Part shown: in pieces, positions 45,465 to 54,938 of the stretch | Position numbering within the stretch: position 1 is the first letter of the stretch | How the letters are laid out: every line of letters starts with the position of its first letter | NCBI GenBank assembly: GCA_902600205.1 | Contig: CACKIN010000001.1 | Coordinates: 62,001 to 126,000, forward strand | Direction of reading: 5' to 3' | DNA: 64,000 nt | From: an uncultured Pelagibacteraceae bacterium | GTDB taxonomy: Bacteria > Pseudomonadota > Alphaproteobacteria > Pelagibacterales > Pelagibacteraceae | Translations under genes and position numbers: made by a program | Notes under the pieces: model-generated | What the model was told of the DNA's origin: nothing | Database searches by the model: none | Seen by the model: only the letters and a program-made list of their open reading frames with translations

Positions 45465-46018
45465 TGTCAGTTCAATCTGATAAGTGGATTATTCAAATGG
45501 CTAAAGATAATGATATGATTTCTCCATTTGAAGATAAACAAGTTCGAGGTGATAAAATATCATTTGGCGTATCATCGTATGGTTACGATGCAAGGGTCTC
45601 TGACGAATTTAAAATTTTCACTAATGTAAATTCTGAAATTGTAGATCCAAAAAATTTTAAATCATCTAATTTTATTACTAAAAACTCATCAGAGTGTATA
45701 ATACCACCTAATTCTTTCGTGTTAGCAAGAACAGTAGAGTATTTCAAAATTCCAAAAAATGTTTTGGTAATTTGTTTAGGAAAATCTACCTATGCACGAT
45801 GTGGAATAATAGTTAATGTTACGCCTCTTGAACCAGGATGGGAGGGTCATGTAACTTTAGAATTTTCAAACACAACCCCATTACCAGCAAAAATTTATGC
45901 TAATGAGGGTGTTGCACAATTTGTGTTTATCAAAGGAAATGAAGATCCATCAGTTTCATATGCAGATAGAAATGGCAAATATCAGGGCCAAAAGGGAGTT
46001 ACACTTCCAAAAATATAA
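45464..46018 (+). CDS. dcd: dCTP deaminase
   Basis: [66 protein letters not shown]. Confidence 0.97.
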   Translation: MSVQSDKWIIQMAKDNDMISPFEDKQVRGDKISFGVSSYGYDARVSDEFKIFTNVNSEIVDPKNFKSSNFITKNSSECIIPPNSFVLARTVEYFKIPKNVLVICLGKSTYARCGIIVNVTPLEPGWEGHVTLEFSNTTPLPAKIYANEGVAQFVFIKGNEDPSVSYADRNGKYQGQKGVTLPKI

Positions 46019-46020
46019 TA

Positions 46021-47283
46021 ATGGACAAATTTATTGTTAAAGGCCCTAATAAATTAAAGGGAGAGATTACAATTTCAGGTTCTAAAAATGCTGCTTTACC
46101 AATACTAGCATCAACAATTTTATTTGAAAAAGAAGTTGTAATTAAAAATTTACCAAGAGTGAAAGATATAGATACAATGATTAATCTTTTAAAATCCCTT
46201 GGGTCAATAATAAAATTTAGTAAAGATAAAAAAACTGTTAAAATAACAAAGAAAAAAAAACATAAATTTTTTGCCTCATATTCTCTTGTTAGAACAATGA
46301 GGGCTGGAATTTTAGTTTTAGGTGCCCTGATTGCTAAATATCAAAAATCTATTACTTCTTTGCCTGGAGGCTGCTTAATTGGAGCAAGACCTATAAATTA
46401 TCATTTAAATGCACTTAAAAAACTTGGAATGAAGTATGAAATCAAAAAAGGTTACATACATGCAAATTCTAAAGGAAAACTAAAAGGCGCAAAAATTAGA
46501 TTTTCAAAAATCAGTGTTGGGGCAACTGAAAATACAATTATAGCAGCATGCTTAGCGAATGGAATTACAATACTTAGAAATTGTGCAATTGAACCAGAAA
46601 TAATTGATTTAATAAATTTTTTAAAGTCTGGTGGTGCTAAAATAAAATTTATTGGCAAGCGGACTTTGAGGATTGAGGGAGTAAAAATTTTAAAAAGTAC
46701 TATTTACTCAGTTATGTCAGATAGGATAGAAACCGGAACTTTTTGTGTCGCAGCATGTTTGACTGGTGGTAATATAAAGATTAATAACTTTGATCCTAAA
46801 ATTATAAAAGCAGAACTATCTTTACTGAAGAAGGTTGGAGCTAAAATTAAAACAAGTAAAAATCAAATCCATATACTAGGTCCGAAAAAAATTAAAAATA
46901 TCACCAATTTGGTAACAAAAGAGTACCCAAATTTTCCAACAGATTTGCAAGCACAATTCATGGTTCTTTTATGTAAGGCAAAAGGAAAAAGCTCAATAAC
47001 GGAGAGTATTTTTGAAAATAGATTCATGCATGTTGCTGAATTAAGAAGATTAGGTGCTGAAATTATAATTAAAAAAAATAAGGCTATAATTTTAGGTAGT
47101 ACAAACTTCAAAGCTGCAGAACTAATGTCTAGTGATTTGAGAGCTTCAGTTGCATTAGTTTTAGCTGCTATGGTCGCGAAAGGATCATCTATAATAAATA
47201 GAATTTATCACCTTGATAGAGGATATGAAAATATAGAGAATAAATTAAGAAAAGTAGGCGTAAATATAAGACGGATTAGTTAA
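46021..47283 (+). CDS. murA: UDP-N-acetylglucosamine 1-carboxyvinyltransferase
   Basis: ISGSKNAALPILASTIL, LPGGCLIGARPINYHL (catalytic Cys), YPNFPTDLQAQFM. Confidence 0.97.
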   Translation: MDKFIVKGPNKLKGEITISGSKNAALPILASTILFEKEVVIKNLPRVKDIDTMINLLKSLGSIIKFSKDKKTVKITKKKKHKFFASYSLVRTMRAGILVLGALIAKYQKSITSLPGGCLIGARPINYHLNALKKLGMKYEIKKGYIHANSKGKLKGAKIRFSKISVGATENTIIAACLANGITILRNCAIEPEIIDLINFLKSGGAKIKFIGKRTLRIEGVKILKSTIYSVMSDRIETGTFCVAACLTGGNIKINNFDPKIIKAELSLLKKVGAKIKTSKNQIHILGPKKIKNITNLVTKEYPNFPTDLQAQFMVLLCKAKGKSSITESIFENRFMHVAELRRLGAEIIIKKNKAIILGSTNFKAAELMSSDLRASVALVLAAMVAKGSSIINRIYHLDRGYENIENKLRKVGVNIRRIS

Positions 47284-47690
47284 TGGAAAATCAATACTTA
47301 AAAAAAATTATTGCACAATCTCCCGAGGATCTTAATGTCATTTCTGCTTGCTGTTCAGAAGGGAAAGTAAATATTAAAGATGTTAAATATTTAGCCTTAA
47401 ATAAGATTTTTTTGATGTCTATATCAAGACACAGCAAAGAGGAAACAAATAAAAATAAGTTAATAAAAAGTATCATTAAATTTGAATTTATAAATTCCTC
47501 TAAATCTAAAAATATAGACCAAAAAGATCCTAATCTGTCATTAAAACTCTTAACTATTGATATATTTAAGAAAGAAGGGAATTTTGAAATAATTATGTTA
47601 TTTTCAAAAAATAGAATTATAAATCTTTCTGCTGAAGTAATTGAAGTAACACTCGAGGATCAAAAATTAGAAAATGATAAAAGAAATTAA
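47283..47690 (+). CDS. DUF2948 family protein
   Basis: SPEDLNVISACCSEGKVNIKDVKYLALNKIFLMSISR; located between murA and hisD. Confidence 0.8.
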   Translation: MENQYLKKIIAQSPEDLNVISACCSEGKVNIKDVKYLALNKIFLMSISRHSKEETNKNKLIKSIIKFEFINSSKSKNIDQKDPNLSLKLLTIDIFKKEGNFEIIMLFSKNRIINLSAEVIEVTLEDQKLENDKRN

Positions 47691-48939
47691 TTGTAATAAA
47701 AAAAATTATTGGGAAAATTTTACAAAATTTCTAGATCGTAGAAGGTCTGCAAATAAATCGGTAAATAAAGATATATCCAAAATCCTCAGTGATATTAAGA
47801 AAAATAAAATTAAAGCACTTATAAAGTATGAAAAAAAATTTAGTAAAAATAGTCAAATTAAGCCAAGTATTAAAGACATAAATAATGCAATTAAATCTCT
47901 GGATCCTAAGATTAAAAAAGCCATTGATTTTGCATACAAAAGAATCCACAATTTTCATGTTTCACAGAAAACTAGAAATATTTTTTTTAAAGACAATTTA
48001 AATAATAAAATAGAATATAAATATGTACCAATCCAATCAGTAGGTATATATGTTCCTGCAAACTTACCATCCACATTGTTGATGAATGCTATTCCTGCAA
48101 AAATTGCGGGTGTTAAAAAAATCATACTAGCAAATCCAAAAAATAATGGAAAATTAAATCCTGCAGTTTTGTATGCTGCAAAAAAATTAGGGATTAATGA
48201 GATTTATACGATGGGTGGAGCGCAAGCTATTGGTAGCTTAACTTATATTCAAAAAGTAAACAAAATTGTTGGTCCAGGAAATATTTTTGTTGCTGGTGCT
48301 AAAAGGCAAGTTTTTGGAGATGTGGGTATTGAAGGGATGATTGCAGGTCCATCTGAAATAACAGTATTAGCAGATGCCAAAACTAATTTGAATGAAGTTA
48401 CAACATCTATGATTGGTCAAGCAGAACATGATATAAATTCACAGTGTATTTTAATTACAAAGGACTCAAATTTAATTAAAAAATTTAAAAAAGATTTGAA
48501 TTTAAAATTAAAAAAAATACCACGAAAAAGTATTGCTACTAGAAGTATAAAAAATAATGGACTCATTCTAAAAGCAAATAACGACAGGCAAATTATCAAT
48601 GCAATTAACGAAATAGCTCCTGAACATTTAGAGATAAATGTAACTAACTACAAAAAATATAAAGATAAAATTTTTAATGCAGGAAGTATTTGTATAGGAA
48701 AGTATTCTCCTATGGCTTTAAGCGATTATGCTGTTGGTACAAACCACGTATTACCTACATATTCTTCAGCTAAATTTTCTTCAGGATTAAGTCTTAGTGA
48801 TTTTTATAAAAAAATTAGCCTTATAACACTTTCAAAAAAAGGTGTTGAGAAAATAGGAGAATACGCTACATATCTCGCAGAGTATGAAGAATTAAAAGGT
48901 CATGCTTTAAGTATAAAATCTAGAATAAATAAGGAGTAA
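47674..48939 (+). CDS. hisD: Histidinol dehydrogenase
   Basis: [46 protein letters not shown]. Confidence 0.97.
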   Translation: MIKEINCNKKNYWENFTKFLDRRRSANKSVNKDISKILSDIKKNKIKALIKYEKKFSKNSQIKPSIKDINNAIKSLDPKIKKAIDFAYKRIHNFHVSQKTRNIFFKDNLNNKIEYKYVPIQSVGIYVPANLPSTLLMNAIPAKIAGVKKIILANPKNNGKLNPAVLYAAKKLGINEIYTMGGAQAIGSLTYIQKVNKIVGPGNIFVAGAKRQVFGDVGIEGMIAGPSEITVLADAKTNLNEVTTSMIGQAEHDINSQCILITKDSNLIKKFKKDLNLKLKKIPRKSIATRSIKNNGLILKANNDRQIINAINEIAPEHLEINVTNYKKYKDKIFNAGSICIGKYSPMALSDYAVGTNHVLPTYSSAKFSSGLSLSDFYKKISLITLSKKGVEKIGEYATYLAEYEELKGHALSIKSRINKE

Positions 48940-48944
48940 AAAAT

Positions 48945-49160
48945 TTGTCGAAACAAGATTTATTGGAATTTAAAGGTAAAGTAATCGATCTATTACCAAA
49001 TGCGATGTTCCGAGTAAAACTTGAAAATGATCATATTGTAACTGCACATACAGCAGGCAAATTAAGAAAGAACAGAATTAGAGTTCTTCAAGGTGATAAT
49101 GTTACCGTTGAAGTAACACCTTATGATTTGACAAAAGGAAGAATAATTTTTAGGTTTTAG
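48945..49160 (+). CDS. infA: Translation initiation factor IF-1 (TTG start)
   Basis: [70 protein letters not shown] upstream. Confidence 0.97.
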   Translation: MSKQDLLEFKGKVIDLLPNAMFRVKLENDHIVTAHTAGKLRKNRIRVLQGDNVTVEVTPYDLTKGRIIFRF

Positions 49161-49165
49161 AATAT

Positions 49166-49241
49166 GGCTTCGTAGCTCAGTTGGTAGAGCAGAGCCCTGA
49201 AAAGGCTTGTGTCGCTGGTTCGAGTCCCGCCGAAGCCACCA
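49166..49241 (+). tRNA. tRNA-Phe (GAA)
   Basis: GGCTTCG TA GCTC AGTTGGTA GAGC A GAGCC CTGAAAA GGCTT GTGTC GCTGG TTCGAGT CCCGC CGAAGCC A CCA. Confidence 0.97.
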
Positions 49242-49358
49242 CAAACTGTTAAAAGTGCGCTTGATTAAAGCTTGCATTCAAATTTAAAATCTAATAATTA
49301 TCCCGCTAGCTGAAGTTTAGCTAAGTTTAATACAATAAAGAAAGAGTAAACAAAAAGT

Positions 49359-49571
49359 ATGAGTACATTAAAAGGTAAAGTAAAGTGGTTCAACGGTAAG
49401 AAGGGCTACGGTTTTATAGAAAGAGAAGACGGAGAAAAAGATTGTTTCGTTCATGCAAGCGCAGTTCGTGAAGCAGGACTTCGTTTTTTGAATGAGAACG
49501 ACGCTGTAGAATTTGAAATTCAGGATGGAGACAAAGGTCCAAGCGCTGTAAATTTAAAGAAAACATCTTAA
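49359..49571 (+). CDS. cspA: Cold-shock protein
   Basis: [36 protein letters not shown] (RNP1/RNP2). Confidence 0.95.
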   Translation: MSTLKGKVKWFNGKKGYGFIEREDGEKDCFVHASAVREAGLRFLNENDAVEFEIQDGDKGPSAVNLKKTS

Positions 49572-49591
49572 AATTTATTTCATTTAAAATT

Positions 49592-49636
49592 TTGTATAGG
49601 AATATAGTAGGGAAGCCTATAAATATTCCTATACAA
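49592..49636 (+). repeat. Perfect 14-bp inverted repeat downstream of cspA (terminator or structured RNA)
   Basis: TTGTATAGGAATAT (49592-49605) / ATATTCCTATACAA (49623-49636), 17-nt loop; no following U-tract. Confidence 0.75.
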
Positions 49637-49645
49637 TACATACTT

Positions 49646-49665
49646 GCATTTTAAGTTTAAAATGC
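49646..49665 (+). repeat. Second inverted repeat after cspA
   Basis: GCATTTTAA-gt-TTAAAATGC perfect 9-bp arms. Confidence 0.65.
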
Positions 49666-49682
49666 TATTTAACTCTCATGAT

Positions 49683-49761
49683 TATAAATAGTTACATCCT
49701 TGTATCTTGCAAAAGACATCATTTTCATGCTGGCTTGCAGCTAGCTATTTAACTATTTATA
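49683..49761 (+). ncRNA. Candidate structured element between cspA and tRNA-His
   Basis: Outer arms TATAAATAGTT (49683-49693) / AACTATTTATA (49751-49761) enclosing inner hairpin GCTGGC-TTGCA-GCTAGC (49729-49745). Confidence 0.3.
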
Positions 49762-49800
49762 AATTTAAATTTAACTCTAATTAGTATAAAACAACAACAA

Positions 49801-49875
49801 GCCCTGGTGGTGAAATGGTTATCACGTCAGTTTGTGGAACTGAAATTTTTGGTTCGATCCCAAGCCAGGGTACCA
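49801..49875 (+). tRNA. tRNA-His (GTG), no encoded G-1
   Basis: GCCCTGG TG GTGA AATGGTTA TCAC G TCAGT TTGTGGA ACTGA AAT TTTGG TTCGATC CCAAG CCAGGGT A CCA. Confidence 0.95.
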
Positions 49876-49879
49876 AAAA

Positions 49880-51274
49880 ATGAAGAAAGAAAATAAATTA
49901 ATACCTGGGTTACCCTCAGGGTTTGAAGATCGTTGGGATAAAAAACTTCTTCTCAAAAAAAAGCTTTTATCAGCAATTGAGAATGTTTTTATTAAGTTTG
50001 GTGCTGAGCCACTAGAAACTCCATCGTTTGAGATCAGTGAAAATATTGGATCATTTTTGGCAGAGGATGAAACTAACCCTATGTCTGATGTATTTTCATT
50101 TAAAGATGGAGATAAAAATATTACTCTTCGATATGATCTATCTAGCCCCTTAGCAAGATTTGTTGCTCAAAATAATCAAGAGTTACCATCAATTTATAAA
50201 AGGTATGCCATCCAAAATGTTTTCCGTAACGAAAAGGCAGGTAATGGAAGATATAGAGAATTTTTACAAGCAGATTTTGATATTGTGGGAAATGTTAATT
50301 CATCACAGGCTAATGCTGAGCTTTGCAACTTAATTTCAGCAGCATTAATTGAATGCGGATTAAAGAAAGATCAATTTACAATAAATGTAAGTAATAGAAA
50401 AATAGTTCAGGGATTGTTAGATGATTTGAAAATATCTAATGAAAAGCAATTAAAAGTTATTAGAGCAATTGATAAACTTGATAAACCTGGTTTTGGATTA
50501 AACGGTGTAGAAGATCTCTTAAGAAAAGAAAGAAAAGATACTAGTGGAGCTATCACAAAAGGTGCAGATTTAAAGGATGAGCAGGTTGACCAAATATTAA
50601 AATATCTAAAAATAAAGGATTTAAAAGAGCTGAAACAAAGCTTAAAAAATCCATTGTCACAAGAAGGAATAAACGAGTTGGAAGAATTTTTTTTGGTTCT
50701 TGGGTATGGATCAAGTTTAGATCAAGTAAAAACTAATTTTACAATTGTGAGAGGTTTAGCTTATTATTCTGATTTTATTGTGGAAACAAATCTAAATTTT
50801 AAAGTTAAAAATAACAAAGGCAAAGAAGTAGATATCGGTAGCATTTGCTCAGGAGGAGCTTACGCAAAGCTCATATCTAGGTTTAAAGGTGTAGATATTC
50901 CTGGGACAGGCATTAGTTTTGGCGTAGACAGACTTTTATTTGCATTAATGCAATTAGATCAAATTCAATTAGATGAACAAAAACCAGTTTTGGTATGTGT
51001 AATGGACCAAAAATATTTAAAAAATTACTACGAAATTTTAGATCTCTTAAGACAAAACAATATTAATGCTGAAATATTTTTAGATTCTAAAAAAAATCTC
51101 GGTAAACAGCTTACTTTTGCAAATAAACGCAAATTGCCAGTTGCCATTATCTGTGGAGAAAATGAGTTTAAAGATAATACAGTGACAATTAAAAATTTAA
51201 GAGGTGTTAAGGGAGAGAACAATAAAACTTTTTCAAAGAAAGATTTAATTAATGAAGTCAAAAAACTTATCTGA
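49880..51274 (+). CDS. hisS: Histidyl-tRNA synthetase (divergent alphaproteobacterial type)
   Basis: TLRYDLSSPLARFVAQN, RYAIQNVFRNEKAGNGRYREFLQADFDIVG (class II motif 2 region), GTGISFGVDRLLFAL. Confidence 0.92.
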   Translation: MKKENKLIPGLPSGFEDRWDKKLLLKKKLLSAIENVFIKFGAEPLETPSFEISENIGSFLAEDETNPMSDVFSFKDGDKNITLRYDLSSPLARFVAQNNQELPSIYKRYAIQNVFRNEKAGNGRYREFLQADFDIVGNVNSSQANAELCNLISAALIECGLKKDQFTINVSNRKIVQGLLDDLKISNEKQLKVIRAIDKLDKPGFGLNGVEDLLRKERKDTSGAITKGADLKDEQVDQILKYLKIKDLKELKQSLKNPLSQEGINELEEFFLVLGYGSSLDQVKTNFTIVRGLAYYSDFIVETNLNFKVKNNKGKEVDIGSICSGGAYAKLISRFKGVDIPGTGISFGVDRLLFALMQLDQIQLDEQKPVLVCVMDQKYLKNYYEILDLLRQNNINAEIFLDSKKNLGKQLTFANKRKLPVAIICGENEFKDNTVTIKNLRGVKGENNKTFSKKDLINEVKKLI

Positions 51275-52301
51275 GAATATTCTTAAATCTTTAAAATCAA
51301 GTGGATTTGATTACATCGATTTAGATACAGTCATACCTACCAATTTAATTCTTGAGAGATCTGGTGAGTCATTTAGAAGTTTAATTTTTTCATTTGTTGA
51401 CCAGAATGGAAAAGAAATTTGTTTAAGACCAGATTTAACTGTTGCGTCTTGTATTAAGTATCTTAATCAAAAAAACAAGAAATCTTCAAAAGTTTTTTAC
51501 AGTGGACAAGCCTTTAGAAAAGTTCAGAAAAAAACCGACAAAATTATTAGAGATCAAATAGGTTTTGAGATTTTAGGATCAAAAGATGAGAAAAGAGATG
51601 ATAAAAAAATCATAAATACAAGTATTAAAGTTATAAATAAATTTAGATACAAAACTGGAAGTATTACAGTTGGGAATGTTGAAATTTTTCACTTATTAAT
51701 AAATAAATTAGATATCCCGAAAAGATGGAGACTTCGATTACAAAGACATTTTTGGAGAGAAAATTATTTTAATGAATTGTTGAAACGTTTAGAGACAAAC
51801 TCAGATGTAGATGAAACAGTAGTTGAATTGGATAAAAAAAGATATTTGAAAATGTTTAAACAAAATCAAGATAGAAATATTGCGGGTCGTACTTTAAACG
51901 AAATTTTATTAAGGTTTGATAATAAAATTAAAGATCCTAGAAGGCAAATAAAAGGCCAAAATGTTGTAAAAATTATTAGAGATTATTTAAAAATTAGTTG
52001 TCCTATGAGCAAAGCAGCAGCTACTCTAAATACTTTTTTTAAACAAAATAAAATTAATCTTAGTGTTGGAAAGAATTATTTTCCAATAACAAAAAATAAA
52101 GTTTCAAAGTTAAATGTAAATTTTTCATCTTCATTTGGCAGACATTTGGAATATTACACAGGTATGGTTTTCAAAATTCAAACAAAGGTAAAATCAAGAA
52201 AAATTGAGGTAAATGGTGGCCGTTATGACAATCTTATTAGTGATTTAGGTTCTAAAACAAAGGTTCCAGCTGTTGGAGGTGCAATAAATTTAAATGATTA
52301 A
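51252..52301 (+). CDS. hisZ: ATP phosphoribosyltransferase regulatory subunit
   Basis: HisRS-like fold without a full set of synthetase motifs (ICLRPDLTVASCIKYL, YSGQAFRKVQ), next to short-form hisG. Confidence 0.88.
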   Translation: MKSKNLSENILKSLKSSGFDYIDLDTVIPTNLILERSGESFRSLIFSFVDQNGKEICLRPDLTVASCIKYLNQKNKKSSKVFYSGQAFRKVQKKTDKIIRDQIGFEILGSKDEKRDDKKIINTSIKVINKFRYKTGSITVGNVEIFHLLINKLDIPKRWRLRLQRHFWRENYFNELLKRLETNSDVDETVVELDKKRYLKMFKQNQDRNIAGRTLNEILLRFDNKIKDPRRQIKGQNVVKIIRDYLKISCPMSKAAATLNTFFKQNKINLSVGKNYFPITKNKVSKLNVNFSSSFGRHLEYYTGMVFKIQTKVKSRKIEVNGGRYDNLISDLGSKTKVPAVGGAINLND

Positions 52302-52971
52302 AATTGGCATTCCTAGCAAAGGTAGACTTAGAAAAGACACTTTAAGTATCTTTAAAAATAAAAATCTTAAAATTTTATCAGAAAGAGGAGAAAGAGATCT
52401 TTTTGGATATATAAAAGGAAATAAAAAAATAAAAATAGTATATCTCCATGCAAGAGAAATTATTGAAAGATTAGGAGATGGATCATTAGATATAGGTTTT
52501 TCAGGTTATGACCTATTAAAAGAGTCTGAATTAAATATTCAAAATAAAGTTATTATTAATAAAAAACTCAATTATGGAAATGCAACTCTAGTTGTAGCTG
52601 TTCCTGACGAGTGGATAGATGTCCAAACACTTGCTGATTTAGAAGAAATATCTTTTGATTTTAAAGATAATAAGAAAAGTAGATTAAGAGTTGCAACAAA
52701 ATATCCAAATTTAACCAAAGATTTTTTATTTTCAAAAGGAGTGACTCAATTTAAATTAGTACCTTCCCTTGGAGCAACTGAGGTATATCCATTTACTGGT
52801 TCATCTGAGATTTTAACCGATATAACCAGTACAGGAGAGACTTTAAAAGCTAACAATTTAAGAATTTTAAAGGATGGAATTATTCTTAAAAGTACAGCAA
52901 TCTTAATGTCGAATAATAAATCAATTAACCAAATTGGTTTAAAGAAAATTTTAAATTTACTTAGTCCTTAG
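52294..52971 (+). CDS. hisG: ATP phosphoribosyltransferase, short form
   Basis: IGIPSKGRLRKDTL, DGSLDIGFSGYDLL, DITSTGETLKANNLR. Confidence 0.95.
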   Translation: MIKIGIPSKGRLRKDTLSIFKNKNLKILSERGERDLFGYIKGNKKIKIVYLHAREIIERLGDGSLDIGFSGYDLLKESELNIQNKVIINKKLNYGNATLVVAVPDEWIDVQTLADLEEISFDFKDNKKSRLRVATKYPNLTKDFLFSKGVTQFKLVPSLGATEVYPFTGSSEILTDITSTGETLKANNLRILKDGIILKSTAILMSNNKSINQIGLKKILNLLSP

Positions 52972-53015
52972 CTTTTCTAATTGAATTTTAAAATTTCACG
53001 TATATCTTACGAATC

Positions 53016-54116
53016 ATGAATACTATAATTCTTGTTTTACTTTCACTCTCACTTATTAGTTCAGTATTAATTATATATTTGAATTTTAAATCAAAGAATG
53101 AATCTCATAATGAGAAGGAAAATCAGGAGATTCAAAGGCTAAATCAAGAAATTATAAATTTAAAAGATTCTTTAAATACAACAATAAATAGCACTATGAA
53201 CTCAATGGCTACTTCTTTTAATAATCTTTCATCAGGTGTAACAAAAGATATGACGAATGCTTTAACTCAAGTAGATCAAAAAGTAGCTTCCTTTAATGCC
53301 CAAGTTGAAAATTTGAATGAAAGTCAGAAGGGCATTAATCAAATATTGGCAGGTGTTAAAAAGTATGGAACCTTAGCCGAGTTTAGTTTGGGCTCCCTGA
53401 TTAAGGATTTGATGCCAGCATCTCAATATTCATCAAATGTAAAAATGAAAGAAGATACGGGTGAAAATGTTGAATTTGCAATTAAACTTCAAGATGGGAT
53501 TTTGGTTCCAGTTGATAGCCACTTTCCAGTTGAAAGATTTAAGGCCATCCAAGATGCTCATCAGGAAGATGACAAAAAAGCTATGGCTGATGCAAGAACT
53601 AAACTTGCTAGAGCATTTAAAGAAAAGGCTAAAAGCGTGAACGAAAAATATATCGTCCCACCAAAAACGACAGATTTTGCGATTGTTTATGCACCAACTG
53701 AAAGTTTATTTTTAGAATTAGCTAATTATCAAGATCCATCTACAAAAGAATTATTAACTCAAGAATTAATGAAGAAACATAAAGTAACTATCATGGGCCC
53801 TAACAATTTATCTGGTTACTTACAATCACTTCATATGGGATTTCAGAGCTTACGAATTAAAAAGAATGCATCTGAAATATATGATCATTTGAAAAAAATA
53901 AGCACCAGATTTAATATGCATTTTAACAATGTTTTAGTTTTAAGAAAAAAATTAGAAGAAGCAATGTCGGTAGTTGATAGTTTTGGTAAAGATGCAAGAG
54001 CAATAAACAGAAGTGTTGACTCAATAAAAAATCCTAATGATGACGATGATCCAGATCCAAGTTCTCCGTCTTCAATTTCAGGTTTTGGTCAGGATGAAAA
54101 ACGAAAAGTTTCTTAA
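53016..54116 (+). CDS. rmuC: DNA recombination protein RmuC
   Basis: N-terminal TM, coiled coil, GTLAEFSLGSLIKDLMPASQYSSNV ... DSHFPVERF RmuC core. Confidence 0.93.
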   Translation: MNTIILVLLSLSLISSVLIIYLNFKSKNESHNEKENQEIQRLNQEIINLKDSLNTTINSTMNSMATSFNNLSSGVTKDMTNALTQVDQKVASFNAQVENLNESQKGINQILAGVKKYGTLAEFSLGSLIKDLMPASQYSSNVKMKEDTGENVEFAIKLQDGILVPVDSHFPVERFKAIQDAHQEDDKKAMADARTKLARAFKEKAKSVNEKYIVPPKTTDFAIVYAPTESLFLELANYQDPSTKELLTQELMKKHKVTIMGPNNLSGYLQSLHMGFQSLRIKKNASEIYDHLKKISTRFNMHFNNVLVLRKKLEEAMSVVDSFGKDARAINRSVDSIKNPNDDDDPDPSSPSSISGFGQDEKRKVS

Positions 54117-54127
54117 AGCCTAAATGA

Positions 54128-54814
54128 ATGAAATGGAGTAATAAATTTATTTATCCAAAATCTACAAGGTCAATTGAGGATGGATATAGAAAATACTCCT
54201 TAGGTAAGGAAAAACTACCAAGTGTTACTACAATCTTAAGTGCTACTAAATCCGAAGAGGAAAAAGCAGCCATCAAAAATTGGCAAGAAAGGGTAGGTTT
54301 TAAGGAAGCAAATAGAATTAAAACTGAAGCATCTTCAAGAGGAACGTCAATGCATTCTTATATTGAAGATTACTTAAGAGGTAGGATTAATGAAAGCTTT
54401 TTTGAAAGTAATGAACAATACAAAAATATGGCCAAAGAAATAATTGAAAAAGGTGTAAATAGTAAATTAGATGAAATTTATGGAATGGAAGAAACTATCT
54501 ATTATCCAGAACAATATGCTGGAACTGCAGATTTAATTGGAATTTATCAGGGAAAAGATGTCATAATAGATTTTAAGCAGAGCAATAAACCTAAAAAAAC
54601 AGATTATATTCAAGATTATTTCTTGCAACTTGGAGCATATACTTTGGCTCATGATGTCGTACATGGAACAAAAATGAAAGCAGGGATAATCTTACTCTGT
54701 ACAAAAGATATTCTATTTCAAGAATTTAAAATTGAAGGTGCAGAATTAGAGATGTATCAAAATTTATTCATGGGAAGAGTTAAAAAATTTTACGAGATGA
54801 ATAATATAGCTTGA
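54128..54814 (+). CDS. PD-(D/E)XK exonuclease, MGME1-like
   Basis: LPSVTTIL...W, RGTSMHSYIEDYL (H76), YAGTADLIGIYQGKDVIIDFKQSNKPK (D135, D148, K150), QLGAY (Q167/Y171). Confidence 0.8.
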   Translation: MKWSNKFIYPKSTRSIEDGYRKYSLGKEKLPSVTTILSATKSEEEKAAIKNWQERVGFKEANRIKTEASSRGTSMHSYIEDYLRGRINESFFESNEQYKNMAKEIIEKGVNSKLDEIYGMEETIYYPEQYAGTADLIGIYQGKDVIIDFKQSNKPKKTDYIQDYFLQLGAYTLAHDVVHGTKMKAGIILLCTKDILFQEFKIEGAELEMYQNLFMGRVKKFYEMNNIA

Positions 54815-54938
54815 CTTTAACCAACCAATACATAGAACAGAAGAAACTAACTAGAAGCTACTTGTTTAGATGCAAAGGTTTAGTCTTAAAAAACTTTCCA
54901 AAAACCCATCAAAACAAAGCTAATTTGAGGTTAACAAT

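Noticed and set aside
49062-49277. 71-aa minus-strand ORF across infA and tRNA-Phe (contains WWLRRDSNQRHKPFQGSALPTELRS)
   Set aside because: This is the familiar spurious translation of antisense tRNA sequence, not a gene.
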